NCBI RefSeq assembly: GCF_024029355.1
Contig: NZ_CP097117.1
Location: 1-64,000 of the forward strand
Direction of reading: 5' to 3'
DNA length: 64,000 bases
DNA from: Fructilactobacillus cliffordii
GTDB lineage: Bacteria > Bacillota > Bacilli > Lactobacillales > Lactobacillaceae
How positions within the stretch are numbered: position 1 is the stretch's first letter; each line of letters begins with the position of its first letter. Below the pieces are notes generated by a model. The model did no database searches and was not told the origin of the DNA. It was given only the letters and a program-made list of their open reading frames with translations. Positions 42,206 through 50,882 of this stretch are shown one piece after another. Made by a program: the position numbers and the translations under genes.

Positions 42206-43606
42206 ATGACAGATTGGAAAGCAACTGCTGCTAAGTATCAAGATCAATATCTTGCAGATTTGAAACAACTGGTGGCGATTGACAGTTCACGTGACGTGGA
42301 AAATCAAACGGATGAATTTCCCCTGGGACCCGGCCCCGCTAAGGCCTTGGACCAATTCTTAGACTTTGGGAAACGCGACGGCTTTACGACGAAAAACATT
42401 GATAACGTGGTCGGCTACATTGAATACGGAACGGGTGATGATTACTTCGCCATCCTCGGTCACGCGGACACGGTTCCGGCGGGCAATGGTTGGGACACGA
42501 ATCCTTTTGAACTTTTAATTCAAAATGGGCAAGCCATTGGGCGAGGAACTTCTGACGACAAGGGCCCAGCACTGGCTGCTTACTACGGTCTGCGGATTTT
42601 AAAGGATCTCGGGATTGAGCCCAAGCTAAAAATTCGGTTAATCATTGGAACTGACGAAGAAACGAACTGGACGGGCATGAACCGTTACTTTGAAACGGAA
42701 CCAGCTCCTACGGCTGGTTTTTCACCAGACGCTGAATTTCCATTAATTAATGGTGAAAAGGGAAATGTTACCTTCGAAACCCATTTTGATGGGGACAACG
42801 CGATCTCTGAACAACAATTGTTATCGTTCAAAGCGGGACTCAAGGAAAACATGGTGCCCCGGGATGCCGAAGCATTTGTGACGATGGAAGATCCTGATGC
42901 GGTCATGAAAGACTTTGATGCCTTTATTGAAAATGCGCCAGTTAGTGGAGTAGCCAGCATCATTGGGAAACAAATTCACTTTGAAGTGGTGGGAAAAGCA
43001 GCCCACGGAATGGAACCGCGCAACGGGATTAACGCCGGGACTTACCTAGCCATGTTCTTAAAACAACTACCGTTAGATCAACCCGGCACGAACTTCATTC
43101 GCTTTATTACCAACAACCTGCACGATGATTCACGGGCCCGGCAATTAGGACTGCAATTTACTGATGAAGTCATGGGTGACCTAACTATGAACGTTGGGTT
43201 AATGGATTACGATGCTGAAACGGGCGGCGTGGTTAACACCAACTTCCGTTATCCGAAGGGAATCACGCCAGCAGAGATTCAAGCACACTTGGAAAAGGCC
43301 GCAACCCCATATCAAGCAACGGTTACGCAGACCAACAACATGGAACCGCACTTTGTTCCTGCTGATGATCAGTTAGTCACTGATTTGATGAACGTGTACA
43401 AGGAACAAACGGGTGAAACTAACGCACAACCAGAGGTAGTCGGGGGCGGCACCTTTGCTCGCTTGATGGAACACGGAGTCGCCTTTGGTGCTCTTTTCCC
43501 GAATGCAACTGATACCATGCACCAAGCCAATGAATTCCAACCAGTGGCCGATTTAATGTTAGCAATTTCAATTTACGCGCAAGCCATCTTTACGGTCACT
43601 AAATAA
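42206..43606 (+). CDS. pepV: Dipeptidase PepV
   Basis: A 466-residue M20 metallopeptidase from ATG 42206 (GAAAGGATGAT site). Zinc-binding residues show in GHADTVPAGNGW, RGTSDDKGPALAA, GTDEETNW (general base Glu), and MHQANEF near the C-terminus. It cleaves dipeptides, including carnosine-like ones, as the last step of peptide use in lactobacilli. It is a typical Lactobacillaceae enzyme and is transcribed alone. Confidence 0.95.
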   Translation: MTDWKATAAKYQDQYLADLKQLVAIDSSRDVENQTDEFPLGPGPAKALDQFLDFGKRDGFTTKNIDNVVGYIEYGTGDDYFAILGHADTVPAGNGWDTNPFELLIQNGQAIGRGTSDDKGPALAAYYGLRILKDLGIEPKLKIRLIIGTDEETNWTGMNRYFETEPAPTAGFSPDAEFPLINGEKGNVTFETHFDGDNAISEQQLLSFKAGLKENMVPRDAEAFVTMEDPDAVMKDFDAFIENAPVSGVASIIGKQIHFEVVGKAAHGMEPRNGINAGTYLAMFLKQLPLDQPGTNFIRFITNNLHDDSRARQLGLQFTDEVMGDLTMNVGLMDYDAETGGVVNTNFRYPKGITPAEIQAHLEKAATPYQATVTQTNNMEPHFVPADDQLVTDLMNVYKEQTGETNAQPEVVGGGTFARLMEHGVAFGALFPNATDTMHQANEFQPVADLMLAISIYAQAIFTVTK

Positions 43607-43616
43607 TTTGCGTGCT

Positions 43617-43930
43617 TCGATTGACAACGACATGGATTAGTTATATCGTTAAGGCAAATTAATATCTGATTGATGGAAGAGTTGAGTAAGAAACCTTAAA
43701 TCACAGAGAGTCTCCGGCTGGTGCGAGGAGATGATGGCGGGTTTTTGAAGATGGACTTGGAGTCATTAGCGGTGAATCATGAGCCGTTAACGGAGTGGTG
43801 GTCGTTATTACCACAGGGTTTGAGCTATGTTGATAGCTGTAACTCACGGAGGCTAGGGTAGTGATACGCTGGCGAAGTAAGGTGGTAACGCGAAGCATTC
43901 GTCCTTTTTAAGGATGAATGCTTTTTTATT
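43617..43930 (+). promoter_or_regulatory. T-box riboswitch with methionine specifier
   Basis: A promoter (TTGACA 43621-43626, 17-bp spacer, TATCGT 43644-43649) starts a leader with CAGAGAGTCTCCGGCTGGTGCGAGGAG, typical of stem I, and the T-box AAGGTGGTAACGCG (43879-43892). The specifier region GAAGATGGAC offers ATG at 43751-43753, preceded by GAA and followed by a purine as expected. A terminator hairpin (AGCATTCGTCCTT with AAGGATGAATGCT) and T run end at 43930. Uncharged tRNA-Met would allow readthrough into the two genes that follow. Confidence 0.88.
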
Positions 43931-43957
43931 TACAATCACTTTGAAGGGGGAATTAAG

Positions 43958-44800
43958 ATGTCAAAAGCAGCACGCAGACTTATTTGGCTGGGGCTAATCG
44001 TTTTTGTAATCATTATGGGATACTTCAGTTTTGGGCGGGGAGCTGCCCAACAAAAGAATACGATTACCGTGGGAATCATGGCCGGATCAAAAGCGGAACA
44101 ACAAATTTGGGATTCCGTAGCGCACACCGCCCAGCAAAAGTACGGATTGACGGTGAAATTCCAACGCTTTACTGATTACAGTCAACCGAATGCCGCATTG
44201 TCAAACCACAGCATTGACGTAAATGCCTTTCAAAACTATCCCTTTTTAGCTTTGTGGAACCAAAAGCACCACGACCACATCGTTGCGGTCGGGGATACCA
44301 TCATCGAACCAATGCGGATTTACTCCTATCAAAGTAAGAGTGTTAATGATTTACCGGCTGGTAGTACCGTAACGGTCCCCAATGACGCGAATAATGAATC
44401 GCGGGCGTTGTTTGTTTTGCAAAGCGCGGGACTCTTAAAGTTAAAACCTAACGTTAAACTTGCGGATGCACGTTCAATCGTTGCCAATCCCCGGAATATA
44501 AAAATTAAAGAAGTGGATGCCAGTCAAACGGCGCGCTCTTTAAACGATGTAGGGGCTGCAGTTGTGAACGGAAACTACGCGCAAACCGCTTCGTTAGATC
44601 CCCACAAGGCCATCTTTACCGAACCGTTTAACCAAAATTCCAAGCAGTGGATTAACTTTATCGCCGCTAATCGGGATAATCGTAATGATCCACGGATTAA
44701 GAAATTAGTGAAGGCCTACCAAACGAAAGCAACAGCGAAAAAGATTAAACAGGTCTCTGGCATCAACCAAATTCCCGCTTGGAACCTCAAACTAAAGTAG
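43958..44800 (+). CDS. MetQ/NlpA-type methionine-binding protein without lipobox
   Basis: A 280-residue NlpA-family protein: VGIMAGSKAEQQIWDSVAHTAQQKYGLTVKFQRFTDY (start of the domain) and DVNAFQNYPFLALWNQ, IEPMRIYSYQSKSVNDLP, VTVPNDANNESRALFVLQSAGLL are typical of MetQ. Unlike standard MetQ it has no Cys at all: it starts with a hydrophobic helix (LIWLGLIVFVIIMGYFSF), which looks like an uncleaved anchor. No MetN or MetI gene is adjacent; a separate ABC core must be used or it acts alone. It lies under the methionine T-box with an M20 peptidase gene 15 bp downstream, so it most likely handles methionine or a methionine derivative. Confidence 0.85.
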   Translation: MSKAARRLIWLGLIVFVIIMGYFSFGRGAAQQKNTITVGIMAGSKAEQQIWDSVAHTAQQKYGLTVKFQRFTDYSQPNAALSNHSIDVNAFQNYPFLALWNQKHHDHIVAVGDTIIEPMRIYSYQSKSVNDLPAGSTVTVPNDANNESRALFVLQSAGLLKLKPNVKLADARSIVANPRNIKIKEVDASQTARSLNDVGAAVVNGNYAQTASLDPHKAIFTEPFNQNSKQWINFIAANRDNRNDPRIKKLVKAYQTKATAKKIKQVSGINQIPAWNLKLK

Positions 44801-44815
44801 AAAGGACGTTTACTC

Positions 44816-45973
44816 ATGAAAGCAGCAGAAAAAGTACAAATTTTACGTGATTTAATCCAAATTCCAACCGTTAATGGCAATGAAGCTGCCATCACGGACT
44901 ACTTAGTTCGCTTGTTTCAAGAGCACGGAATCGCGAGTCAAGTCCAACCAATTACGGATGATAAAAGTCGCACCAACTTAATTGTTGAGATTGGTTCCGG
45001 AAAAACGGACCAAGTCTTTGGCTTTACTGGACATCAGGATACGGTAACCGTGGGCGACGAAGCAGAATGGGAACATGCTCCGTTTGCTGCGACTGTGGTT
45101 GGGGATAAGTTGTACGGTCGGGGGGCCGCTGACATGAAGAGCGGCCTCGCTGCCGAAGTAATTGCGCTAATCGAGTTAGTGGAAGAACAGCGAGAAATTC
45201 CCGGCAAAATTCGGTTGTTAATTACGGCAGGTGAAGAATATGGTGCTCCTGGGGCCTACCAAATTGCTCCCAACCTGCTAACCGATTTAGATGCGTTAGT
45301 GGTCGGCGAAGCCACCGATGGGAACGTGACCTACGCGCACTCTGGCAGTTTTAACTACCGGATTGTGAGTCGGGGAAAAGCTGCCCACAGTTCGGTTCCA
45401 ACGCACGGAATTAATGCCATTCAAGGATTGGTCAAGTACATCCAACGAGAAGCCCAAATTTTTGCCGACTTACCGGTTGACCCAACTCTCGGCCACGTGC
45501 AACACAGTGTGACGGTGATTCGTGGGGGAGAACAGGTGAACACGATTCCAGATGCCGCTGAATTATTGGGAAACGTGCGACCAACCTCCACATTTGGTAA
45601 CCAGGCAGTAGGCAAGTTACTGCAAACCACGATTGACCAGTTAAACGAAACCACTGATTACGAGTTAGAACTCCAGGTGATTCACGACTTTTATCCAGTT
45701 GAGAGTCAAGCGGACGAGTGGTTAGTGCGAAACGCGGTAGAAATCTCACAGGTCAACTATCCGGATCGGCAAATTCATGCCGGCATCGATAATGGAGCGA
45801 CGGATGCAAGTGTGTTTGTTAAACAGAATCCTGAGCTTCCTGTCATCGTTTTGGGTCCCGATAAAGCGGGAACGTCCCACCAACGGACCGAACACACGAC
45901 CATTAGTAGTTATTTGAATACAATTAACATTTATAAGAACCTGGCAACTCAATTTTTTGCGACCCAGGCCTAA
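44816..45973 (+). CDS. M20 family metallopeptidase (ArgE/DapE-like deacylase)
   Basis: A 385-residue enzyme with GHQDTV (metal and catalytic Asp), GRGAADMKSGLAAE, GEEYGAPGA (general base), and a C-terminal TSHQRTEH. The internal dimerisation domain is at about 170-290. The type is ArgE/DapE/ACY1, which removes acyl or succinyl groups or cleaves dipeptides. In a methionine-controlled operon with a MetQ-like binding protein, I infer release of methionine from an N-acylated or peptide form. That is a hypothesis, not shown. A hairpin terminator follows at once. Confidence 0.85.
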   Translation: MKAAEKVQILRDLIQIPTVNGNEAAITDYLVRLFQEHGIASQVQPITDDKSRTNLIVEIGSGKTDQVFGFTGHQDTVTVGDEAEWEHAPFAATVVGDKLYGRGAADMKSGLAAEVIALIELVEEQREIPGKIRLLITAGEEYGAPGAYQIAPNLLTDLDALVVGEATDGNVTYAHSGSFNYRIVSRGKAAHSSVPTHGINAIQGLVKYIQREAQIFADLPVDPTLGHVQHSVTVIRGGEQVNTIPDAAELLGNVRPTSTFGNQAVGKLLQTTIDQLNETTDYELELQVIHDFYPVESQADEWLVRNAVEISQVNYPDRQIHAGIDNGATDASVFVKQNPELPVIVLGPDKAGTSHQRTEHTTISSYLNTINIYKNLATQFFATQA

Positions 45974-45976
45974 CGA

Positions 45977-46013
45977 AAGAGCACGATTAGAATGATTTCT
46001 AACCGTGCTCTTC
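45977..46013. terminator. Terminator between convergent genes
   Basis: AAGAGCACG (45977-45985) with CGTGCTCTT (46004-46012), continued by TTAGAA / TTCTAA. Confidence 0.85.
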
Positions 46014-46020
46014 TAGTTAA

Positions 46021-46650
46021 TTACAGTTTTTTGATTTTTTCATCAATTTGCTTTAAAACGATGGCCGCATTTTCAGGATCCTGCAGGTCATAAGTTTGTA
46101 AATCAATCTTCATTTTGGGGCTAACGTCGTAGTCCTCATACCATTGTTGGTAGGCTTGCCACATTTTGTGATAGTAAGCCTCCAACTCTGGATTATCGTC
46201 AAATTGTTCGTAATCACGACCCCGTTTTTTAATCCGGGCCAAAATTGTGGGAAAATCAGCGTCGGCATACACCAGCAAGTCGGGACGTTGCTTGGGCATT
46301 TCTGCTAATTCAGCCATCATGTTGTCCAAGAGTTTGAGGTAAACTGATAGTTCGATGTCAGAAATGTTACCGGCTGCATTATTTTCTTTGGTGAACAATG
46401 CATCCTCGTAAATAGAGCGGTCCAGGACGTTATTGTCATCGGCTAAGGCCTTTTTAATCATCGCAAATCGTTTGTTTAAAAAGTAAATCTGCAGCAAAAA
46501 ACCATATTGTTGGGGATTTTTGTAGTAGAGGGGTAAAACCGGATTGTCCCCCACCGGTTCATAAAACGGTTTGGTGTGGAGGTGTTCAGCAAGTTTACCG
46601 GTCAGCGTGGTTTTGCCGACCCCAATCATTCCAGCAGTAATTATCACCAT
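46021..46650 (-). CDS. Deoxynucleoside kinase (dAK/dGK type)
   Basis: A 209-residue enzyme with P-loop GMIGVGKTTL (7-16), EPVGDNPVL, the DRS motif in LDRSIYEDALF, and KKRGRDYEQ lid arginines. It phosphorylates purine deoxynucleosides using ATP, salvaging dATP and dGTP precursors; this salvage is characteristic of lactobacilli. The pair of dAK/dGK subunits is often encoded in tandem; only one gene is present here. It is a single-gene unit. Confidence 0.9.
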   Translation of the reverse strand: MVIITAGMIGVGKTTLTGKLAEHLHTKPFYEPVGDNPVLPLYYKNPQQYGFLLQIYFLNKRFAMIKKALADDNNVLDRSIYEDALFTKENNAAGNISDIELSVYLKLLDNMMAELAEMPKQRPDLLVYADADFPTILARIKKRGRDYEQFDDNPELEAYYHKMWQAYQQWYEDYDVSPKMKIDLQTYDLQDPENAAIVLKQIDEKIKKL

Positions 46651-46771
46651 AAAGAGCTCCTTCTTCTATAATAAGATTAGTATAGCACGCCCGTGAATTT
46701 CGATAAAATAGCGGAGCCTCGCGGCGAGTTATGGTATCCTAGTAATAATTCGATTTAGTGATGGTGAGCAA

Positions 46772-46981
46772 ATGAAGTGGTTAGATGGATTTTTAATTGT
46801 GGTGGGCTTGTTGATAATGGGCTGCAGTTATTTTGTAACGGGTCGGTTACAAGTTGGGATTTTTCTATTAGGAGTGGGAATCGGGCTACAAGCACTTGTG
46901 ATTCCCATCGTTGTTTTGATCTGTCAACGTTACTTTAGCCATCCAGAAAGGGATGAGGAACACCCCCATGAATTTAAGTGA
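46772..46981 (+). CDS. Small two-helix membrane protein, unknown
   Basis: A 69-residue protein from ATG 46772 with two hydrophobic helices (residues 6-24 and 27-51) and a short polar, histidine-rich tail (SHPERDEEHPHEFK). It overlaps the following CPBP gene by 14 bp, which suggests coupling. No recognised family. Confidence 0.6.
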   Translation: MKWLDGFLIVVGLLIMGCSYFVTGRLQVGIFLLGVGIGLQALVIPIVVLICQRYFSHPERDEEHPHEFK

Positions 46982-47663
46982 AATCGGTCAATTTATTAAA
47001 CGACTACTGGTATTTATTCTATTAGTTGGTTTGGTGGTCGTGGTTCCCGTGCCGATGCTGTTCTTGCAACATTCGCATTTTCAAATGGGAATGGTGATTG
47101 GCATAGCCGTGATTTACATCGTTGTTTATTTAATTTCCATTTGGTTAGCATTTAAAGCATATCAACGGGTTTGGCACCAACCAAACGGTAAATTGACTAA
47201 ATCGGATTGGAAGTTGATCATTGTTTCGTTGTTTGAATTTTTTGCAGTAGAAATTGTGATTGGAATTGTGGCGCAACTAATGCATCTTCCCGCTGGAAGT
47301 GAAAATAACCAGATTATTTACCAATTGCTCTCCAGTAGTCCGATTGTTTTGGTTTTAATGAGTGTAGGCATGGTCTTTTTAACGCCGATGCTTGAAGAAC
47401 TAGTCTTTCGGGGATTTTTAATTCGCGGGGTATTAAACTGGGCACCTGGTTGGTTAGCCATGCTGATTAGTGGAATTGTTTTTTCCGCGGGGCATGCAAG
47501 TTCGAACTGGCTTAGCTTCTTGGTTTATGCAACGATGGGAGTTATTTTAGCCCGAGTTTATTTAAAGACGAATCGGATTCAGGCTTCGATGACCTTGCAT
47601 TTTCTCAATAACTTATTCGCAACGATTATGATGGTGATTTCCATTCTGGGAAACGTCCACTAG
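46968..47663 (+). CDS. CPBP family intramembrane metalloprotease
   Basis: A 231-residue membrane protein from ATG 46968 (GGGATGAGGA site). Family motifs are EELVFRGFL (EExxxR), FSAGHAS (FxxxH) and HFLNNL (HxxxN/B), in the last three helices. Such proteases act within the membrane on peptides or secreted maturation substrates; in lactobacilli they are often linked with bacteriocin immunity, but none is evident here. It is coupled to the upstream membrane peptide gene. Confidence 0.88.
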   Translation: MNLSEIGQFIKRLLVFILLVGLVVVVPVPMLFLQHSHFQMGMVIGIAVIYIVVYLISIWLAFKAYQRVWHQPNGKLTKSDWKLIIVSLFEFFAVEIVIGIVAQLMHLPAGSENNQIIYQLLSSSPIVLVLMSVGMVFLTPMLEELVFRGFLIRGVLNWAPGWLAMLISGIVFSAGHASSNWLSFLVYATMGVILARVYLKTNRIQASMTLHFLNNLFATIMMVISILGNVH

Positions 47664-47679
47664 AGAAAGGATGATCAAT

Positions 47680-48306
47680 ATGGATATTACAGAATTTAAT
47701 TATTATCAAAATTTAAAAAGTCGGTTAACCAAGGTACAAGCGGAACTACAAGAGGAACGACAAGAATATTTAGATCGGATGGGGAATCTAAGCCAGTTGT
47801 ACAATGACTATGACGTCGAAACGACTGAACAACTTGCCAATGCCTTAAATCATGGTGATGATGACCAGTTTACAACTGAAATTGAAACGGCCTTAACGAG
47901 TCACGATCAGGAATTTTTGCTTGCCAACGTCACCACCTTAAATCCGAGTGAAGCGCAAGTACTAGCTTCTATTCAAGGGGAAGCGGATGACGTGGCTACC
48001 GAAGCTTCCAAGGTAGAGAAGTTCTACCGGGAATTTGCATTACCAATTATCGAACGATTACAAAATAATCGGATGATTCACGTCGAAGACTTAACGACTT
48101 CTGGAAGCAATAGCGATACGGTGGTAGAAATTAATTATTTCTCAACGTTTGATGACTTTAAGGAAGATTTTAATGGTGCGGCTTACGTGGGCGAAGTAAT
48201 CGAACAACGTTTGCAAGATCAAAAACCGATTAGTTTGATTATTACGGAACAAAATTATCCTAACGAATACGATGTAACGGTGATGCCGGAAAATGAGGAG
48301 GGCTAA
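47680..48306 (+). CDS. Helical protein of unknown function
   Basis: A 208-residue soluble protein from ATG 47680 (GAAAGGATGAT site). Residues 8-55 are a charged coiled-coil-like helix (NLKSRLTKVQAELQEERQEYLDRMGNL), the rest mixed with EVIEQRLQDQKPISLIITEQNYP near the end. I do not recognise a family. It is translated from the same message as the PgpA-like gene 3 bp downstream. Confidence 0.55.
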   Translation: MDITEFNYYQNLKSRLTKVQAELQEERQEYLDRMGNLSQLYNDYDVETTEQLANALNHGDDDQFTTEIETALTSHDQEFLLANVTTLNPSEAQVLASIQGEADDVATEASKVEKFYREFALPIIERLQNNRMIHVEDLTTSGSNSDTVVEINYFSTFDDFKEDFNGAAYVGEVIEQRLQDQKPISLIITEQNYPNEYDVTVMPENEEG

Positions 48307-48309
48307 GCA

Positions 48310-48810
48310 ATGGTCGACAAACGAGATTATAAGTATCCAGATACCCAGGCCTATGATCAGGTGATTAAATTTTTGAACGATAATGGCGTGACCGTCCGCG
48401 ATATTTCCAAGGTGACCTATAACTTACAAAAACAATTTATTAACATTCCCAGCATGGAATACGTGGATAAGATTGTGATTGATGTTTTGCATAAACGAGA
48501 AGTATTAAATAATGCATTGGTGGGGATGGAAATTGATCGATTAGCAACCAATCATCAATTATCCGAACCACTGCAAAGTATCGTAGAACATGATTTAGGG
48601 GTCTTTGGAGTTGATGAGACCTTAGCATTAGGAATTGCCAACATCTACGGAACGATTGGAATTACCAATTACTGTGGTTTAGATACTAACAAGCAGGGCA
48701 TTGTGAAGGCATTAGACCGGGAACAATCCCGAGTAACTACTTTTATTGATGATATTGTCGGAGCCGTGGCGGGAGCTGCTTCGGCTAAGATCGCCCACGA
48801 AAATTCATAA
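48310..48810 (+). CDS. pgpA: Phosphatidylglycerophosphatase A-like protein
   Basis: A 166-residue PgpA/YutG-type protein: after an N-terminal helix, DISKVTYNLQKQFINIPSMEYVDKIVIDVLHKREVLNNALVGMEIDRLA, then HDLGVFGVDETLALGIANIYGTIGITNYCGLD. Conserved Asp and Asn positions are present in the expected places. The family removes a phosphate from PGP to form phosphatidylglycerol, but the Gram-positive YutG-like branch is not well characterised. Terminator hairpin follows. Confidence 0.78.
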   Translation: MVDKRDYKYPDTQAYDQVIKFLNDNGVTVRDISKVTYNLQKQFINIPSMEYVDKIVIDVLHKREVLNNALVGMEIDRLATNHQLSEPLQSIVEHDLGVFGVDETLALGIANIYGTIGITNYCGLDTNKQGIVKALDREQSRVTTFIDDIVGAVAGAASAKIAHENS

Positions 48811-48815
48811 TCACG

Positions 48816-48857
48816 AAAAAATAGCAATGTCCCATCCATGAGGGCATTGCTATTTTT
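48816..48857. terminator. Bidirectional terminator
   Basis: AAAAATAGCAATG (48816-48829 region) with CATTGCTATTTTT (48845-48857), further closed by CCC / GGG. Confidence 0.9.
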
Positions 48858-48864
48858 GCTTTAA

Positions 48865-49500
48865 TTATTTAATTTCGTTACGGTACAATCCCACAACTTT
48901 GCCAAGAATGACACAATTGTTTAAGATGATGGGGGCCATGGTATCATTTTCCGGTTGAAGCCGGAAGTGATCACTTTCCTTGTAGAATCGTTTACAAGTT
49001 GCTTCTCCTTCATCATTCATGGCAATTACGATTTCGCCATTTTCGGCATTGGGTTGTCGTTTTACAATTACCTGGTCGCCGTCTAGAATACCAATGTTAA
49101 TCATACTTTCCCCGCTAATGGTCAGCATGAAAAGGTCGGCTCGCTGGTTTTGCAGTTCCGCTGGAATTGGGAAGTAATCGGTTGCTTCTTGAACTGCTAA
49201 GATGGGTTCTCCTGCTGCTACGGTTCCCAAAAGTGGCATTTCGTTTTCAGTGGAGTTGGGTTGAATCCCCAAGGATCGAATCCCGTCCTCCGTAATTTCT
49301 AAGGCTCGTGGCTTCGTGGGGTTTTTGGTGATGTAGCCCTTTTTTTCTAACCGAGAAAGGTGACCGTGAACCGTGGAAGTGGAAGACAGACCCACGGATT
49401 TCCCGATTTCACGAACAGTCGGTGGATAGCCGTGGTCAATGACGTTGTCATAAATAAATTGTAAAATGGCCTGTTGTTTTGGGTTAGCTTGCGAAGACAT
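48865..49500 (-). CDS. lexA: LexA SOS repressor
   Basis: A 211-residue repressor with an N-terminal winged helix ([48 protein letters not shown], 10-57), cleavage site A96-G97 in TVAAGEPI, nucleophile S132 in GESM and base K170 in ATCKRF. RecA-activated self-cleavage turns on DNA damage genes. An SOS box lies upstream (49562-49575), so it probably controls itself and the divergent gene. Confidence 0.96.
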   Translation of the reverse strand: MSSQANPKQQAILQFIYDNVIDHGYPPTVREIGKSVGLSSTSTVHGHLSRLEKKGYITKNPTKPRALEITEDGIRSLGIQPNSTENEMPLLGTVAAGEPILAVQEATDYFPIPAELQNQRADLFMLTISGESMINIGILDGDQVIVKRQPNAENGEIVIAMNDEGEATCKRFYKESDHFRLQPENDTMAPIILNNCVILGKVVGLYRNEIK

Positions 49501-49561
49501 GTAAACACCTCAAATTCGTTTAGTAGCAATGCTTTTAGCGTACCATAAAATTAGGAGTTTG

Positions 49562-49575
49562 CAAACGTTAGTTCG
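49562..49575. promoter_or_regulatory. LexA operator (SOS box)
   Basis: CAAACGTTAGTTCG differs at one position from the Gram-positive consensus CGAAC-N4-GTTCG. It stands between lexA (minus) and the ynzC gene (plus), with a spacing that could control both. Confidence 0.8.
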
Positions 49576-49643
49576 CCCGTTTCCTGTTTTATTATGATTG
49601 ATTTCATGCTATTATTAAAGAAATTAAAAAAGGGAGTGGCAGA

Positions 49644-49898
49644 ATGGCTGAAGATGAAAAATTAAAGCAGTTAATTCCGCGGATTAATGAATTGGCAAAA
49701 AAGGCTAAATCAGACGCGGGTTTAACTGATGCAGAAAAAGCGGAACAAGAAAAGTTACGTAAAGAATACCTCAAACGGTTTAAATCAAACTTTCGGACCC
49801 AACTTGAAATGACCCAGTTGTATGATAAAGATGGAAATGAAGTAACTCCCGAACCGGTCAAAGAGGCTCAACGCAAGAAGAATTTGCGTGACGATTAA
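49644..49898 (+). CDS. ynzC: YnzC-like DUF896 protein
   Basis: An 84-residue protein: LKQLIPRINELAKKAKSDAGLTDAEKAEQEKLRKEYLKRFKSNFRTQLEMTQLYD matches DUF896 (UPF0291). In Bacillus subtilis ynzC is part of the SOS-induced yneA operon; here it is divergent from lexA and next to an SOS box, but the cell division inhibitor yneA is not between them. Function is still unknown. It is followed by yneF. Confidence 0.88.
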   Translation: MAEDEKLKQLIPRINELAKKAKSDAGLTDAEKAEQEKLRKEYLKRFKSNFRTQLEMTQLYDKDGNEVTPEPVKEAQRKKNLRDD

Positions 49899-49929
49899 TT
49901 ATTAACTGTTCAGAAAGAAGGAATTTAAC

Positions 49930-50148
49930 TTGGCAACTTGGATTTGGATTTTACTAGTAATTTTAGCGCTAGTGGCAGGAGCAGCTGGTGGATTTTTCAT
50001 GGCCCGCAAGTATATGGAAAAATACTTAAAGGACAACCCACCGATTAACGAAGATCAGCTGCGAGCAATGATGTTACAAATGGGACAAAAACCATCAAAG
50101 AAAAAGCTGAATCAAATGATGATTGCAATGAAACGCAATGCTAAATAA
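49930..50148 (+). CDS. yneF: YneF-like UPF0154 membrane protein
   Basis: A 72-residue protein from TTG 49930 (AAGGAATTT site) with one N-terminal membrane helix ([26 protein letters not shown]) and a basic tail ending [23 protein letters not shown], the UPF0154 pattern. Function unknown. It lies 31 bp after ynzC, in the same order as in Bacillus. Confidence 0.88.
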   Translation: MATWIWILLVILALVAGAAGGFFMARKYMEKYLKDNPPINEDQLRAMMLQMGQKPSKKKLNQMMIAMKRNAK

Positions 50149-50151
50149 GCT

Positions 50152-50185
50152 AAAGAAAAAACCACTATTTAGTGGTTTTTTCTTT
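50152..50185. terminator. Bidirectional terminator overlapping the plsC stop
   Basis: AAAGAAAAAACCACTA (50152-50167) with TAGTGGTTTTTTCTTT (50170-50185), a perfect 16-bp stem. The stop of the minus-strand gene lies inside it. Confidence 0.92.
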
Positions 50186-50806
50186 AGGATCATGATAAAC
50201 GTAATCCGGATTAATTTCGTTATCGAGCTTGGTAAAAGCGGCTGCCATTTGGGTTTCGATGGCGGCTTGTTCCTCGTCATTCAAGCGGTTGGATTTTTCG
50301 ATATAAATGGGATCACCAAAGTTAATGTGAGCCCGCTTGCGTAAAAAGACCTGTTTTAAGGTTAAGGGACCTTGATAAACCACGGGGACCATGGGAACCT
50401 GGGCGGTTTTAGCGATTAAAGCCGCGCCTCCCTTTAATTTGGTTGAATGCCGCGTCCCAGAAGGAAAAATCAAAACGGAGAGATCAGTCTTACGTAAGAC
50501 CTTAACGGGGCGCTTAACGACCGAAATTCCGGGATTATGGCGATCAACCGGTTCCACGTTACACTTGCGTAATCCCCAGGCTAAGATGGGATTTTTAAAT
50601 AATTCCTTTTTAGCAAGAAAGAAGAAGTGTTTGGGTAAGAGAACGACGCCAAAGAAGAGCATGTCAAACCAGGTTCGGTGCGGGGCAATTAAGACATAGT
50701 TACCAGCCGGAACTCTCTGCCGATTCTGTACGTCCGGTTTGCCGTTGAAGATGATGATGATCCATTTGATTACTGAAAAAGCAAACGAATAAAACAATCG
50801 TCTCAT
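50165..50806 (-). CDS. plsC: 1-acyl-sn-glycerol-3-phosphate acyltransferase
   Basis: A 213-residue membrane-associated enzyme with an N-terminal hydrophobic helix, the catalytic HxxxxD in APHRTWFDMLFFG, and the lysophosphatidate-binding FPSGTR (usual form FPEGTR). VYQGPLTLKQVF and GDPIYIE follow as usual. It adds the second acyl chain to make phosphatidic acid. The Glu to Ser change in the FPEGTR block is a variant found in some family members. Confidence 0.9.
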   Translation of the reverse strand: MRRLFYSFAFSVIKWIIIIFNGKPDVQNRQRVPAGNYVLIAPHRTWFDMLFFGVVLLPKHFFFLAKKELFKNPILAWGLRKCNVEPVDRHNPGISVVKRPVKVLRKTDLSVLIFPSGTRHSTKLKGGAALIAKTAQVPMVPVVYQGPLTLKQVFLRKRAHINFGDPIYIEKSNRLNDEEQAAIETQMAAAFTKLDNEINPDYVYHDPKEKTTK

Positions 50807-50882
50807 CCTTTCTGTTGAGATGTAAAATTAACCTTTAATAGTATACCATGTTTGCTGAGAAAAAATGATGAGGAGAAAACGG

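Noticed and set aside
43617..43930. Small peptide gene in the 350-base space before the MetQ-like gene
   Set aside because: The space is fully explained by a T-box leader with promoter and terminator.
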